NCBI GenBank assembly: GCA_902764875.1
Contig: CACWXP010000001.1
Location: 124,001-188,000, forward strand
Direction: 5' to 3'
DNA from: an uncultured Eubacteriales bacterium
GTDB taxonomy: Bacteria; Bacillota; Clostridia; Christensenellales; Aristaeellaceae
DNA length: 64,000 nt
The translations under genes and the position numbers were made by a program. The notes under the pieces were generated by a model. It made no database searches. It was not told the DNA's origin and saw only the letters and a list, made by a program, of their open reading frames with translations. Positions 9,120-18,321 of this stretch are shown here, in pieces. Position 1 is the stretch's first letter. Every line of letters starts with the position of its first letter.

Positions 9120-10277
9120 ATGAAGCGTTTGATATGCTGGATGCTGTGCCTGAGTCTGGTCTGGGCGGGCGTCTGCTTCGCCCTGGCCGAAGAGGAACCG
9201 GGACTCGACGAGCTGCTGGACGAGGAAAACGAGGAGATTGATCAGAGCGACAACCCGGGGCGGGTGACGGGAAAGGTGTATCCGACCAGGACGGCGGAAG
9301 ATTTTGACCTGAATTCCCCGGCGATCTACACCTGCAAGCTGGGACCGGACAGGCCGATCTTCCGGATTATGGACTCCAAATACGAGGCCAAGAACGTGTT
9401 GGTGCGGGGCCAGAAAGGCGGCATGGAAGCGGAAGTGCTGTACGTCGGACTGCGGTGGCTGATCGTTCGGCGGGGCAAGGACATCGGCTACACGATGCGC
9501 GAATGGGTGGACTTCGGATCCATTCAGCCGCTTGACCCGGTGAATACGGCGCCCTTCAACGTGCAGAAGCACGCATATACCGCTGTGACGGCGACGAAAT
9601 GCCACGTGCGAAAGGACATGAGCTTCAACGAAGGCGCGGAGGACGACGGCAACAACTATGTGGTCCTGAACCCAGGAACGAAAATCACCGTATGGAAGTT
9701 CTTCGACGGCTGGGCCGTGGTGAACTACATGCGGGAATACGGATACATCGATCCGAACGAACTGACGGAATTGAAGCCGGTTTCCCCCACGGACGAGGAG
9801 CTTTACGAAGACTGCCCGATCGCGGCCTATACCAGCTATTACAAGATGATCCAGACGGAGAATAACATCAGCCGGATTCACAACATCAAAGTGGGGTGCG
9901 GGCTGGTTTCCATCGTGCTGGAGCCGGGGGAACAGTTCGACGGGAACGAAGTGATGGGCCCCTACGGTCCGAAGCGGGGATACGAGCCGGCCATTGTGAT
10001 GTATCAGGGGAAGGACGTTCTTGGATACGGCGGCGGAACGTGCCAGGTTTCCAGCACGCTGTACAACGCGGTGCGGCAGCTGCCGGGCCTGCGGATTGAC
10101 TGGCGGCGGCCCCACGGCGCCAGCGGCGCCACCTATCTGCCGATTCACTGCGACGCGGCGGTGGGGACGGACACGCAGAACTTCAAGTTCACGAACATGT
10201 ATGACTTCCCGATCCGGATCGAGGGCTGCTCCAGCGGCGACGGGGCGCTGTCCATGCGGATCTATAAGGTCCACTGA
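9120..10277 (+). CDS. Secreted VanW-family protein with SH3-like repeats
   Basis: 385 residues from ATG 9120 (GAAGGGA about 10 nt upstream; the GTG at 9096 overlaps the promoter region). A signal peptide (MKRLICWMLCLSLVWAGVCFA) leads into an acidic stretch, then two bacterial SH3-like modules (around residues 50-215; the KCHVRKDMSF...GWAVVNYMREYGYID part is typical). The C-terminal VanW domain carries GGGTCQVSSTLYNAV. VanW-family proteins are extracytoplasmic and of unknown biochemical role; the name does not imply vancomycin resistance, and no vanHAX genes are nearby. Single-gene transcript with its own promoter and terminator. Confidence 0.85.
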   Translation: MKRLICWMLCLSLVWAGVCFALAEEEPGLDELLDEENEEIDQSDNPGRVTGKVYPTRTAEDFDLNSPAIYTCKLGPDRPIFRIMDSKYEAKNVLVRGQKGGMEAEVLYVGLRWLIVRRGKDIGYTMREWVDFGSIQPLDPVNTAPFNVQKHAYTAVTATKCHVRKDMSFNEGAEDDGNNYVVLNPGTKITVWKFFDGWAVVNYMREYGYIDPNELTELKPVSPTDEELYEDCPIAAYTSYYKMIQTENNISRIHNIKVGCGLVSIVLEPGEQFDGNEVMGPYGPKRGYEPAIVMYQGKDVLGYGGGTCQVSSTLYNAVRQLPGLRIDWRRPHGASGATYLPIHCDAAVGTDTQNFKFTNMYDFPIRIEGCSSGDGALSMRIYKVH

Positions 10278-10294
10278 TCCTCACAGATAGACGG

Positions 10295-10320
10295 ACGCAC
10301 GGCGGAAAGCCGTGCGTTTT
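10295..10320 (+). terminator. Intrinsic terminator after the VanW-family gene
   Basis: Nine-base-pair stem with arms ACGCACGGC and GCCGTGCGT, a GGAAA loop and a short T-run. Confidence 0.7.
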
Positions 10321-10364
10321 CTGTAAAAAGCGAAATAGAAGCAGTTATTTTCCTGCTCCGGCAG

Positions 10365-10393
10365 TTTTCAGACGGCCGGGAATGTGGTAAAAT
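10365..10393 (+). promoter_or_regulatory. Possible extended -10 promoter for the ABC pair
   Basis: TGGTAAAAT (extended -10, hexamer 10388-10393) with a weak -35 TTTTCA 17 nt upstream, about 55 nt before the ABC ATPase start. Confidence 0.4.
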
Positions 10394-10446
10394 TCAGGGC
10401 GTTGGAAATTGATGAAAGATGCCTTTGACAGGCAGGGAGGAAACCC

Positions 10447-11187
10447 ATGATTGACTTGCAACAGGTGACCAAAACATACTCCAAAAGCGATAAGAAGGCC
10501 GTTGACAACCTGACCCTCAACGTGAAGGGCGGGGAGTTGTTCGGATTCATCGGGCCCAACGGCGCCGGCAAGACCACGACGATCAAAATGATGACGGGCG
10601 TGCTGACCCCGGACGAGGGTACCATTACCATGGCCGGGCACCGGATGGACACGGAGCGGCTGGAAGCCCAGCGGATGATCGGCTTTGTACCGGACGGCAA
10701 CGACCTGTATGACCGGCTGACGGGCATGGAATATTTGAACTTCATGGCCGATATCTATCAGGTGGACCAGGCCAAACGCAAAGCGCACATCGAGAAATAC
10801 CTGGACATCTTCTCTCTCTCCGACGCGATCAACAACCAGGTGCGGACCTACAGCAAGGGCATGAAGCAGAAGCTGGTGGTGATCGGGGCGCTGATTCACA
10901 ACCCGCCGGTATGGATCCTGGACGAGCCGCTGGGCGGCCTGGACCCCCGCGCCGCGCACCTGCTGAAGGAAGAGATGATCCGGCACTGCAATGAGGGCAA
11001 CACGGTGTTCTTCTCCACCCACGTGCTGGAGGTGGCGGAGAAGCTGTGCACCCGCATCGGCGTCATTGCCCACGGCGGCCTGAAGGCAGTGGGTACTCTG
11101 GAGGAACTGCGCAGCGGCGAAGTGGGCGCCAGCCTGGAAGAACTGTTCCTGGAGCTGACGGACGACGGAGGCGAAGAAGAAGCATGA
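10447..11187 (+). CDS. ABC transporter ATP-binding protein
   Basis: 246 residues with all nucleotide-binding motifs: Walker A GPNGAGKTT, a signature YSKGMKQKL (a common variant of LSGGQ in exporter ATPases), Walker B WILDEPLGGLDP and the switch His in FFSTHVLE. It powers the permease encoded immediately downstream, whose ATG overlaps its TGA by 4 nt. The type resembles ABC-2 exporters of the YtrB/BcrA group; the cargo is unknown. GGGAGG lies 7 nt before ATG 10447. Confidence 0.92.
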   Translation: MIDLQQVTKTYSKSDKKAVDNLTLNVKGGELFGFIGPNGAGKTTTIKMMTGVLTPDEGTITMAGHRMDTERLEAQRMIGFVPDGNDLYDRLTGMEYLNFMADIYQVDQAKRKAHIEKYLDIFSLSDAINNQVRTYSKGMKQKLVVIGALIHNPPVWILDEPLGGLDPRAAHLLKEEMIRHCNEGNTVFFSTHVLEVAEKLCTRIGVIAHGGLKAVGTLEELRSGEVGASLEELFLELTDDGGEEEA

Positions 11188-12878
11188 GCACGTTTTTTGC
11201 CCTGCTCCGGCTGCAGCTGCTGACCCGCTACGCGGACCTGAAGCCGAAGAACCTGAAAGCCGCCCTGCGCGACAAACGCGGCCGGACCGTCGGGATGCTG
11301 ATCGCGATCCTCTTCCTGGTGGTCTATCTGGGCGTGATTCTCTACATCCTTGAAACCAAAGCGCTGGACATACTGACGCCCTCACCGGGCGCCCAGAACG
11401 CCGTGGACCTGCGCAACCTGGTGGTGATTCTGGCAGTGGTGCTGGCGACCGGCGGCACCCTGGTGATGTCGTTCTTCTTCATCATGAGCGCGCTGTACCT
11501 GGGCCGCGACGCGACCTTCCTGGCGGCCCTGCCCATCAAAACCCGCACACTGCTCTCGGCGAAGCTGGCCCAGGTGTGGCTGAGCGAAACGCTGATCGAC
11601 GCGGTGATCCTGCTGCCGGCCTGCGTGCTTTACGGCACCCGGGTGGGCGCGGAGCCGCTGTTCTATGTGCGGATGGTGATCGTGTGGCTGCTGATCGCGA
11701 TCCTGCCGATCTGCGTCGCCGCGGTTCTTTCTGCCTTCCTGATCCGCCTTTCCGCCCTGTGGAAACACCGCGAACTGATCATGACCGTCGGCGGCATCGC
11801 GCTGTTCCTGGTCTATATGTTCGTGATGATGAACGTGGGTTCCATCACGGGCGACAGCGCCGAAAGCGGCGTGATCATTCAGAAATTCTTCACGGATAAC
11901 GCTTCGCGGATCTCCGGCATGACGCAGTTCTTCCCGCCGGCGAAGTGGGCCGCGGAAGGCCTGCTGGAAGGCGACTGGGGAAAACTGGCGCTGTTTGCCG
12001 CGGTGAGCGCGGCCGCCGCCGCGGTGCTGATTCTGGTGCTGGGCATTTTCTACCGGAAGCTGAGCCTGCTGCAGAGTGAAGCGCCCCAGGCCTCGGGAAA
12101 GAAGGGCATCCGGAAGGGCTCCATCCGCGTGGGCAGCGCCTTCATGGCCAACGTGAAGCGCGAAGTGCTGACCATCCTGCGGGTGCCCGCCTATGCCGTG
12201 AACATTCTGCCCATCACTTTCATGCCCCTGGTGATGATCATCATGATGGGCATGATGTTCAATAAATCCGCCGGCGAAAACGGCGCCCAATCCCTGACGC
12301 AGATGATGGGGAACCTGAACCCGGCCCTGATCATGTGCATCATGGCTCTGGCGGTGGCCTACATGGCCGGCATGAACCCCGCCCTGTCCACCGCGGTGAC
12401 CCGGGAAGGCAAGGGCCATGATTTCATCAGGTCGCTGCCCGTTTCCGCGAAAACCCTGATCCACGCGAAGCTGGCAGTGGGCTGCGGCCTCGAAACCTTC
12501 GGCGTGATCGCCGCGATGATCGCGATGGCGGTGTTGATCCCCGGCTTTACGCTGGAAACCGTGCTGGCGCTGATCCTGTGCCTGCTCTTTTGCTTCGGCA
12601 CCGCGTGCCTGGCCCTGAGCCGGGACGTGAAGAAGCCGCGGCTGGACTGGGTGACGGAGCAGGAAGCCGTAAAGCAGAATTTCGGCGTGCTGATTTCCAT
12701 GCTGGTCTCCTGGGGCATCCTGGTCGCCCTGGCGGGCCTGGCGTTTGTAATGATCCACTTCCTGAACTGGGGCCTGATCCCGGTCTTCGCGGTGCTGGCG
12801 GTCCTCCTGGCCGCAGCGGCCATCGGCGCTTATAAACTGCTGATGAAGAATGTGAAGAAGTATTATTTCGCCGGGTGA
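11184..12878 (+). CDS. ABC exporter permease, large integral membrane subunit
   Basis: 564 residues from ATG 11184, overlapping the ATPase stop by 4 nt. A hydrophilic N-terminus (LTRYADLKPKN) is followed by about 12 hydrophobic helices in two halves separated by a loop around residue 310 (SEAPQASGKKGIRKGS). This two-halved architecture, longer than a single ABC-2 permease, is typical of permeases paired with YtrB/EcsA-like ATPases in Clostridia. No periplasmic binding protein is adjacent, which favours export over import. The substrate is not assignable. Confidence 0.85.
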   Translation: MSTFFALLRLQLLTRYADLKPKNLKAALRDKRGRTVGMLIAILFLVVYLGVILYILETKALDILTPSPGAQNAVDLRNLVVILAVVLATGGTLVMSFFFIMSALYLGRDATFLAALPIKTRTLLSAKLAQVWLSETLIDAVILLPACVLYGTRVGAEPLFYVRMVIVWLLIAILPICVAAVLSAFLIRLSALWKHRELIMTVGGIALFLVYMFVMMNVGSITGDSAESGVIIQKFFTDNASRISGMTQFFPPAKWAAEGLLEGDWGKLALFAAVSAAAAAVLILVLGIFYRKLSLLQSEAPQASGKKGIRKGSIRVGSAFMANVKREVLTILRVPAYAVNILPITFMPLVMIIMMGMMFNKSAGENGAQSLTQMMGNLNPALIMCIMALAVAYMAGMNPALSTAVTREGKGHDFIRSLPVSAKTLIHAKLAVGCGLETFGVIAAMIAMAVLIPGFTLETVLALILCLLFCFGTACLALSRDVKKPRLDWVTEQEAVKQNFGVLISMLVSWGILVALAGLAFVMIHFLNWGLIPVFAVLAVLLAAAAIGAYKLLMKNVKKYYFAG

Positions 12879-13003
12879 TCAGTCATTGCAGTCTCGATGC
12901 TTCTACCGAGTGCGAAGCGCGGAAGCGCAAAACGTCCGTATCAACCCCAGCCGACGAAATCGCAGAGCGATTCCGAAGGCGACCGCAAAAGGAGGCAACC
13001 AAG

Positions 13004-13480
13004 ATGAAGAAAACCCTCAGCACCCTGCTGGCCCTGATCCTGCTGCTGTGCCTGGGCACTGCCACGGCGGATCAGAAGGTAACCCTGCCGGACAGCCGCT
13101 ACAGCCTGACCTTACCGGACGGAATGGAATACGACGGCCCGGGGGAGGGAAGCGACGACGCGAGGTTCGCCTATGTCTCCGAAAGCCTGGGCCTGGACAT
13201 CCAGTTTTTCCGCGAGTCGGACAGCAAAGGTGCCACCCTGCAGACCATGACGGACGTCCTCATCGCCAAAGGCGTGGACGCCGCCGTATACCGGATCAGC
13301 GGTGTGGACATGATTGCCTACCGGGTGACGGATCCCCAGGATCCGCCGCAGAAAGGCATGAAATGCGTTGCCTATGTCCTCCTCGACGGCGAAGCGGCCC
13401 AGATGGTCTGCTTCTGGTACGCAAACCAGAATGCCGCAAACCTCTCGGAGAAAATCATCAGCAGTATTACGCTGGAATAA
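13004..13480 (+). CDS. Small secreted protein, unknown function
   Basis: 158 residues from ATG 13004, which has a strong AAAAGGAGG site upstream. It begins with a clean signal peptide (MKKTLSTLLALILLLCLGTATA) and has a mature part of about 135 residues with a beta-rich look (YSLTLPDGMEY...). I do not recognise a named family. Pattern and length resemble small exported proteins that fold as PsbP/DUF-like sandwiches, but this is only a resemblance. It sits 125 nt after the ABC permease and 33 nt before dnaE, so it could be co-transcribed with either. Confidence 0.7.
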   Translation: MKKTLSTLLALILLLCLGTATADQKVTLPDSRYSLTLPDGMEYDGPGEGSDDARFAYVSESLGLDIQFFRESDSKGATLQTMTDVLIAKGVDAAVYRISGVDMIAYRVTDPQDPPQKGMKCVAYVLLDGEAAQMVCFWYANQNAANLSEKIISSITLE

Positions 13481-13513
13481 CACTAATTCACACGCGCGCA
13501 GCGGAGACCGCCT

Positions 13514-16500
13514 ATGAGCTTTACCCATCTGCATCTTCATACGGAGTACAGCCTGCTGGACGGGGCCTGCCGGATCACCTCCCTGGTGAAACGCCTGCAG
13601 GCGCTCGGCATGGATTCGTGCGCCATCACGGACCACGGCGTACTCTACGGCGTCATTGATTTCTACACGGCCATGACGGAGGCAGGCCTCAAGCCCATCA
13701 TCGGCTGTGAGGCTTACGTCTGCCGGGACCGGACAGACCGTTCCCCTACGGGCCGGGAAATGAGCCATCTGATCCTCCTGTGTGAAAACAACACCGGCTA
13801 TCAGAACCTGATGCGGCTGATCAGCGAAGGCTTTCTGACCGGTTATTACTATAAGCCCCGTATCGATTACAACCTGATCCGCGAATATCATGAAGGCCTG
13901 ATCTGCCTGAGCGCCTGCCTCAGCGGCGACCTGCCGAAAATGCTTCTGAACGGCCAGGACGAAAGCGCCCACGCCTATATCCGGGAGATGCAGGACCTTT
14001 TCGGCCCGAACAACTTCTATGTTGAAATCATGGACCACAACATCCGGGAGGAAAAAACCGTTCTGCCCCGTCTGATCGCTATTGCCCGGGAAATGAACGT
14101 TCCCCTGGTGGCTACGAATGACTGTCACTATCTCGAGAAAAAAGACGCCCCGGCCCAGGAAGTGCTGATGTGCATCCAGACCGGCAAAACCCTTGCGGAC
14201 GAGCAGCGCATGCGCATGGAAACCGGCGAGCTCTACGTCAAAAGCGAGGAGGAAATGCGCGCGCTCTTCAAAAACGTGCCGGACGCCGTGGACCGCACCC
14301 GTGAGATCGCGGACCGCTGCAATGTGACGTTTGAATTCGGCGTCACCCGTCTGCCGCATTACCCCGTTCCCGAAGGCGAAACTGCCGATCAGATGCTTCG
14401 CCGCCTGTGCTATGAAGGCATGCGGAAGCTCTACCCCGATGCCGTGCCGACGGCCGGAACTGCTACGCAGGCCGGCCCCGAAGCGCCGGGTATCGGCGAG
14501 CCGTCCCCCGCGAGTCCGCAGGACGAGCCCTATACGCGTTTGGAATACGAGCTCAGCGTCATCGAAAAAATGGGCTATGTGGACTACTTCCTCATCGTCT
14601 GGGACTTCATCCACTGGGCCAAAACCCACGGCATCATGGTGGGCCCCGGCCGCGGCAGCGGCGCCGGTTCCATCGTGGCCTACTCCCTGGGCATCACCAT
14701 GCTGGATCCCCTGCGCTACCAGCTCCTCTTCGAGCGCTTCCTGAACCCGGAGCGCGTTTCCATGCCGGATATCGACGTGGACTTCTGCTACGAGCGCCGC
14801 CCGGAAGTCATCGACTACGTGGCCCGGAAATACGGCGCCGACCACGTGAGTCAGATCATCACCTTCGGCACCATGGCAGCCCGCGGCGTCGTGCGCGACG
14901 TGGGCCGGGTTTTGGGCATGAGCTACCAGGAAACCGACGCCGTGGCCAAAGCCGTGCCCATGGATCTGGGCATGACCCTGGAAAAAGCCCTGAACCTTTC
15001 GCCCTCCCTGCGCCAGATGGTGGACGAACAGCCCCGCGTGAAGGAGCTGATTGACACCGCCATGACCCTGGAAGGCATGCCGCGCCACGCCTCCACCCAC
15101 GCGGCGGGCGTCCTGATCACCGGCAAACCCGTCATGGAATACGTCCCCCTCCAGCGCAACGACGAGGTCATCACCACCCAGTATCCCATGGGCACCATCG
15201 AGCGTCTGGGCCTGCTGAAAATGGACTTCCTGGGCCTCCGCACCCTCACGGTGATCCGCGATACCCTGGATATGATGCGGGAAGTCGGGAAGGATATGAC
15301 CCCGGAAGACATCCCCCTGGACGACCCCACCGTTTACGAAATGATCTCCCGCGGCGACACCGAGGGCGTCTTCCAGATGGAAGGCGCGGGGATGACCGGC
15401 TTCCTCATGAATATGAAGCCCACCTGCTTCGAGGACATCATTGCCGCCATCTCCCTCTATCGCCCGGGTCCCATGGACTCCATCCCACGCTATATCGCCG
15501 GAAAAATGAACCCGGCCAGCGTGAAATACAAAACGGAAAAACTCCGCCCGATCCTGGACGTAACCTACGGCTGCATGGTCTATCAGGAACAGGTCATGCA
15601 GATCGTCCGCGACCTGGCGGGCTACAGCTACGGCCGCAGCGACCTGGTGCGCCGGGCCATGGCCAAGAAAAAACATAAAGTCATGAACGAGGAGCGGGAA
15701 ATCTTTGTCCACGGCCTGACCGATAAGGACGGCAGGGTGACGGTCCCCGGCTGTGTGCGCAACGGCGTGCCGGAGGACGTCGCCAATGAAATCTACGACG
15801 AAATGATTTCCTTCGCCTCCTACGCCTTCAATAAATCCCATGCCGCGGCCTACGGCGTCGTCGCTATGCAGACTGCCTGGCTGAAGCGCCATTACCCGGT
15901 CCAGTTCATGGCCGCCATGCTGAACAGTGTCTACGGCAACACCGGCAAAATCGCCGGCTACGTCCAGTACTGCCGCGGAAAGGGCATCGCTGTTCTTCCC
16001 CCGGACGTGAACCGCAGCCGCTGGAAATTCACAGTGGATACTGAAGCGGGAGCGAAGGGAACCCCTGCGATTCTTTTCGGCCTGGGCGCCGTAAAAAGCG
16101 TCGGCGAGAACGCCGTGAACGCGATTCGCCGGGAAAGGGAAGCCCGCGGCCCCTTCCGCGACATCTTTGATTTCTGCCGCCGGGTGGACCCGACGGAATG
16201 CAGCAAGCGGGTCGTTGAAAGCCTCATCAGGGCCGGCACCTTCGACCGCCTGCCGGCTCCCACCGGCGGCCGCCCGGCCAACCGCCCCCAGATGTTGGCG
16301 GTCTATGAGCAGGCCATGGAGGCCAACCAGTCCTCCCGAAAGAAAAACGTCTCCGGCCAGGTGAGCCTCTTCGACCTGGCGGATTCCGGCATGTTCGGCG
16401 AGGAAAGCCAGGCGCTCCTCAGCTCCCGGATCGCCCTGCCGGATCTTCCGGACTGCCCGCCCCGCATGAAACTGCAGATGGAAAAGGAAGCTGCCGGCGT

Positions 16501-17218
16501 CTATATGAGCGGCCACCCCCTGGATGAATACCGGGACGTTTTAAGCCGGATGACCCTGACCGTGGCGCAGATCGCCGGGGCCGACGATCCCGAAAACGAA
16601 GAAGCCCGGGAGGAGCTGGACGGCCGAAGCGTCGAGCTGGGCGGCATCCTGACGGAGGTCAAGGGCAAGGCCACGAAGAAAGGCGACTATATGGCCTTCG
16701 TGACCCTGGAGGACATGACCGGCCAGATCGAATGCCTCGTCTTCCCCCGGGTCTACGAAAAATACCAGACCTACCTTCAGGAGGACGCCGCCGTGGCCGT
16801 CAGCGGCAAAATCTCCGTCCGCGAGGAAGAAGCCCCGAAACTCCTGGCCGACCGGATCATCCCCCTGGAAGACTGGAAACCTGCGCAGCCCCAGCCAGCC
16901 TGCACGGCATCGCCGGCAGCCGCGTCAGCCCAATCCCGCCCCGCAGCCCCGGCGCCCGCCGGGAGCGTCCGCCCTCTGACCGACGCCCAGCTCGCCAAAG
17001 ACGCAGCGCACAAGCTCTTCCTGCGCCTGAACCGTGCCGACATGGAGCGCATCACCGCCCTCCTCGCCCTGGAGGCGGGCGACATCCCGGTGTATATGCA
17101 TATCCCGGCGGAAAAGATTACCCTGCTCTGCCCGCGAACGGCCTGGTGCAGCGGCAGCGAAACCTGCCTCCGTCGCCTGCAGGAAGCCCTGGGTGCTGAA
17201 AATGTGGTATTGAAATAA
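13514..17218 (+). CDS. dnaE: DNA polymerase III alpha subunit DnaE
   Basis: 1234 residues. The order is: PHP domain starting THLHLHTEYSLLDG, polymerase palm with GPGRGSGAGSIVAYSLGI and the catalytic aspartates in MPDIDVDF, the fingers and tandem helix-hairpin-helix region, then an OB fold (ELGGILTEVKGKATKKGDYMAFVTLED) and a C-terminal domain. It is the replicative or error-prone DnaE-type alpha subunit; Clostridia usually also carry PolC elsewhere. A Pro/Ala/Gly-rich insertion near residues 313-335 and an Ala/Pro-rich linker near residues 1117-1160 look like lineage-specific expansions. The ribosome binding site is weak (GGAGA). Confidence 0.97.
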   Translation: MSFTHLHLHTEYSLLDGACRITSLVKRLQALGMDSCAITDHGVLYGVIDFYTAMTEAGLKPIIGCEAYVCRDRTDRSPTGREMSHLILLCENNTGYQNLMRLISEGFLTGYYYKPRIDYNLIREYHEGLICLSACLSGDLPKMLLNGQDESAHAYIREMQDLFGPNNFYVEIMDHNIREEKTVLPRLIAIAREMNVPLVATNDCHYLEKKDAPAQEVLMCIQTGKTLADEQRMRMETGELYVKSEEEMRALFKNVPDAVDRTREIADRCNVTFEFGVTRLPHYPVPEGETADQMLRRLCYEGMRKLYPDAVPTAGTATQAGPEAPGIGEPSPASPQDEPYTRLEYELSVIEKMGYVDYFLIVWDFIHWAKTHGIMVGPGRGSGAGSIVAYSLGITMLDPLRYQLLFERFLNPERVSMPDIDVDFCYERRPEVIDYVARKYGADHVSQIITFGTMAARGVVRDVGRVLGMSYQETDAVAKAVPMDLGMTLEKALNLSPSLRQMVDEQPRVKELIDTAMTLEGMPRHASTHAAGVLITGKPVMEYVPLQRNDEVITTQYPMGTIERLGLLKMDFLGLRTLTVIRDTLDMMREVGKDMTPEDIPLDDPTVYEMISRGDTEGVFQMEGAGMTGFLMNMKPTCFEDIIAAISLYRPGPMDSIPRYIAGKMNPASVKYKTEKLRPILDVTYGCMVYQEQVMQIVRDLAGYSYGRSDLVRRAMAKKKHKVMNEEREIFVHGLTDKDGRVTVPGCVRNGVPEDVANEIYDEMISFASYAFNKSHAAAYGVVAMQTAWLKRHYPVQFMAAMLNSVYGNTGKIAGYVQYCRGKGIAVLPPDVNRSRWKFTVDTEAGAKGTPAILFGLGAVKSVGENAVNAIRREREARGPFRDIFDFCRRVDPTECSKRVVESLIRAGTFDRLPAPTGGRPANRPQMLAVYEQAMEANQSSRKKNVSGQVSLFDLADSGMFGEESQALLSSRIALPDLPDCPPRMKLQMEKEAAGVYMSGHPLDEYRDVLSRMTLTVAQIAGADDPENEEAREELDGRSVELGGILTEVKGKATKKGDYMAFVTLEDMTGQIECLVFPRVYEKYQTYLQEDAAVAVSGKISVREEEAPKLLADRIIPLEDWKPAQPQPACTASPAAASAQSRPAAPAPAGSVRPLTDAQLAKDAAHKLFLRLNRADMERITALLALEAGDIPVYMHIPAEKITLLCPRTAWCSGSETCLRRLQEALGAENVVLK

Positions 17219-17320
17219 TTGTGCGAGCGGTGCTACCAAAATCGCAGCGCCCACCGCGCGCGACATGCAATGCAGGCGTTCTTCGCCCAATCAAAGATTT
17301 GACGCTTGGAGGTGATCGCC

Positions 17321-18271
17321 TTGATTCAGCTGGAGGGTGTAACAAAAAAATACGGCCCCCTGACAGCGCTGCAGGGCGTCTCCTTTCATGTCGAAAAAAA
17401 CGAAACCATCGGCCTCCTGGGCCGCAACGGCGCCGGCAAAACCACCCTCCTGAACCTGATCACCGGCTATCTGCCGCCCACCGCCGGAAAAATCCGGATC
17501 GGCGGAAAGGACCTGGAGGAAGATCCTGCCGCCTGCAAGCGGATGATCGGTTATCTGCCCGAAAGGCCCCCGCTCTACGACGAAATGACGGTCACCGGCT
17601 ACCTGCGCTTTGTCTGCGAGCTGCGCGAAGTAAAAAAGCAGGCCATCCGCCCCCATGTGGAGGAAATCATCTCCCTCTGCGGCCTCACTGAGGTCGCCTC
17701 TCGCCTCCTGGGCCACCTTAGCCGCGGCTACCGCCAGCGGGCCGGTATCGCCCAGGCCCTGTGCGGCGCGCCGGAGCTGCTGATCCTGGATGAGCCCACC
17801 GTGGGCCTGGATCCGAAGCAGACCGTGAAAATCCGTGAGCTGATCCGCGCCCTCAGCCGGGAGCATACCGTTGTTTTCTCCAGCCATATCCTCTCCGAGG
17901 TTCAGCAGGCCTGCACCCGGGTCCTCATCCTGGACGAAGGCCGCCTGGTGACGGACTACGACGCCCGCAAGCCCCAAAGTGAAGTCATCACCCTGCGCCT
18001 GTCCGTCGCCGGGGAGGAAAAAGCTGTCCTGAACCGCCTGCGCCGCCTGGAACCCTTCACCGGCGCGGCGGCAGCCCCCGACCCGGAAGGCCGGTCCGCT
18101 GTGCCCGTCGCCGCGGAAGTCCGGGTCACTCTGCCCCGCGGCAGCGATACCGGCGCGGCCCTGGACCGGGCCTTCCGCGCCCTGGCAGAAAGCGGCCTGC
18201 CCGTCCGCATGATGCGGGAGGAGAGGGAAGACCTGGAGGCAGTGTTCCTCCGTGCCATCAGCCGGGAATGA
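17321..18271 (+). CDS. ABC ATPase of a Gld-like transport system
   Basis: 316 residues from TTG 17321, chosen because a perfect anti-16S match GGAGGTGATC lies at 17308-17317; an in-frame TTG at 17306 overlaps it. Motifs: Walker A GRNGAGKTT, signature LSRGYRQR, Walker B LLILDEPTVGLDP and the His switch FSSHILSEV. After residue 220 comes a C-terminal domain of about 95 residues, as seen in GldA/CcmA-type ATPases. The next two genes encode a fused permease/GldG protein and a DUF4340 protein, so the three make one exporter-like complex. Confidence 0.9.
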   Translation: MIQLEGVTKKYGPLTALQGVSFHVEKNETIGLLGRNGAGKTTLLNLITGYLPPTAGKIRIGGKDLEEDPAACKRMIGYLPERPPLYDEMTVTGYLRFVCELREVKKQAIRPHVEEIISLCGLTEVASRLLGHLSRGYRQRAGIAQALCGAPELLILDEPTVGLDPKQTVKIRELIRALSREHTVVFSSHILSEVQQACTRVLILDEGRLVTDYDARKPQSEVITLRLSVAGEEKAVLNRLRRLEPFTGAAAAPDPEGRSAVPVAAEVRVTLPRGSDTGAALDRAFRALAESGLPVRMMREEREDLEAVFLRAISRE

Positions 18272-18299
18272 GTGAATAGCGGATAGTGAATAGTGGATA
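18272..18299 (+). repeat. 14-bp tandem direct repeat
   Basis: Two adjacent copies of GTGAATAGYGGATA (18272-18285 and 18286-18299), differing at one base, in the 50-nt spacer between the ATPase and permease genes. Confidence 0.7.
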
Positions 18300-18321
18300 G
18301 GAGAGAAAGGAGGAGATCACC

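Noticed and set aside
9120-10277. Vancomycin resistance gene
   Set aside because: Only the VanW domain is shared; no vanH, vanA/B, vanX or vanRS genes are present, and VanW proteins are widespread without resistance.
13112-16516. Long minus-strand frame opposite dnaE
   Set aside because: Same shadow effect; His/Gly/Ala-rich translation without motifs, inside a clear DnaE.
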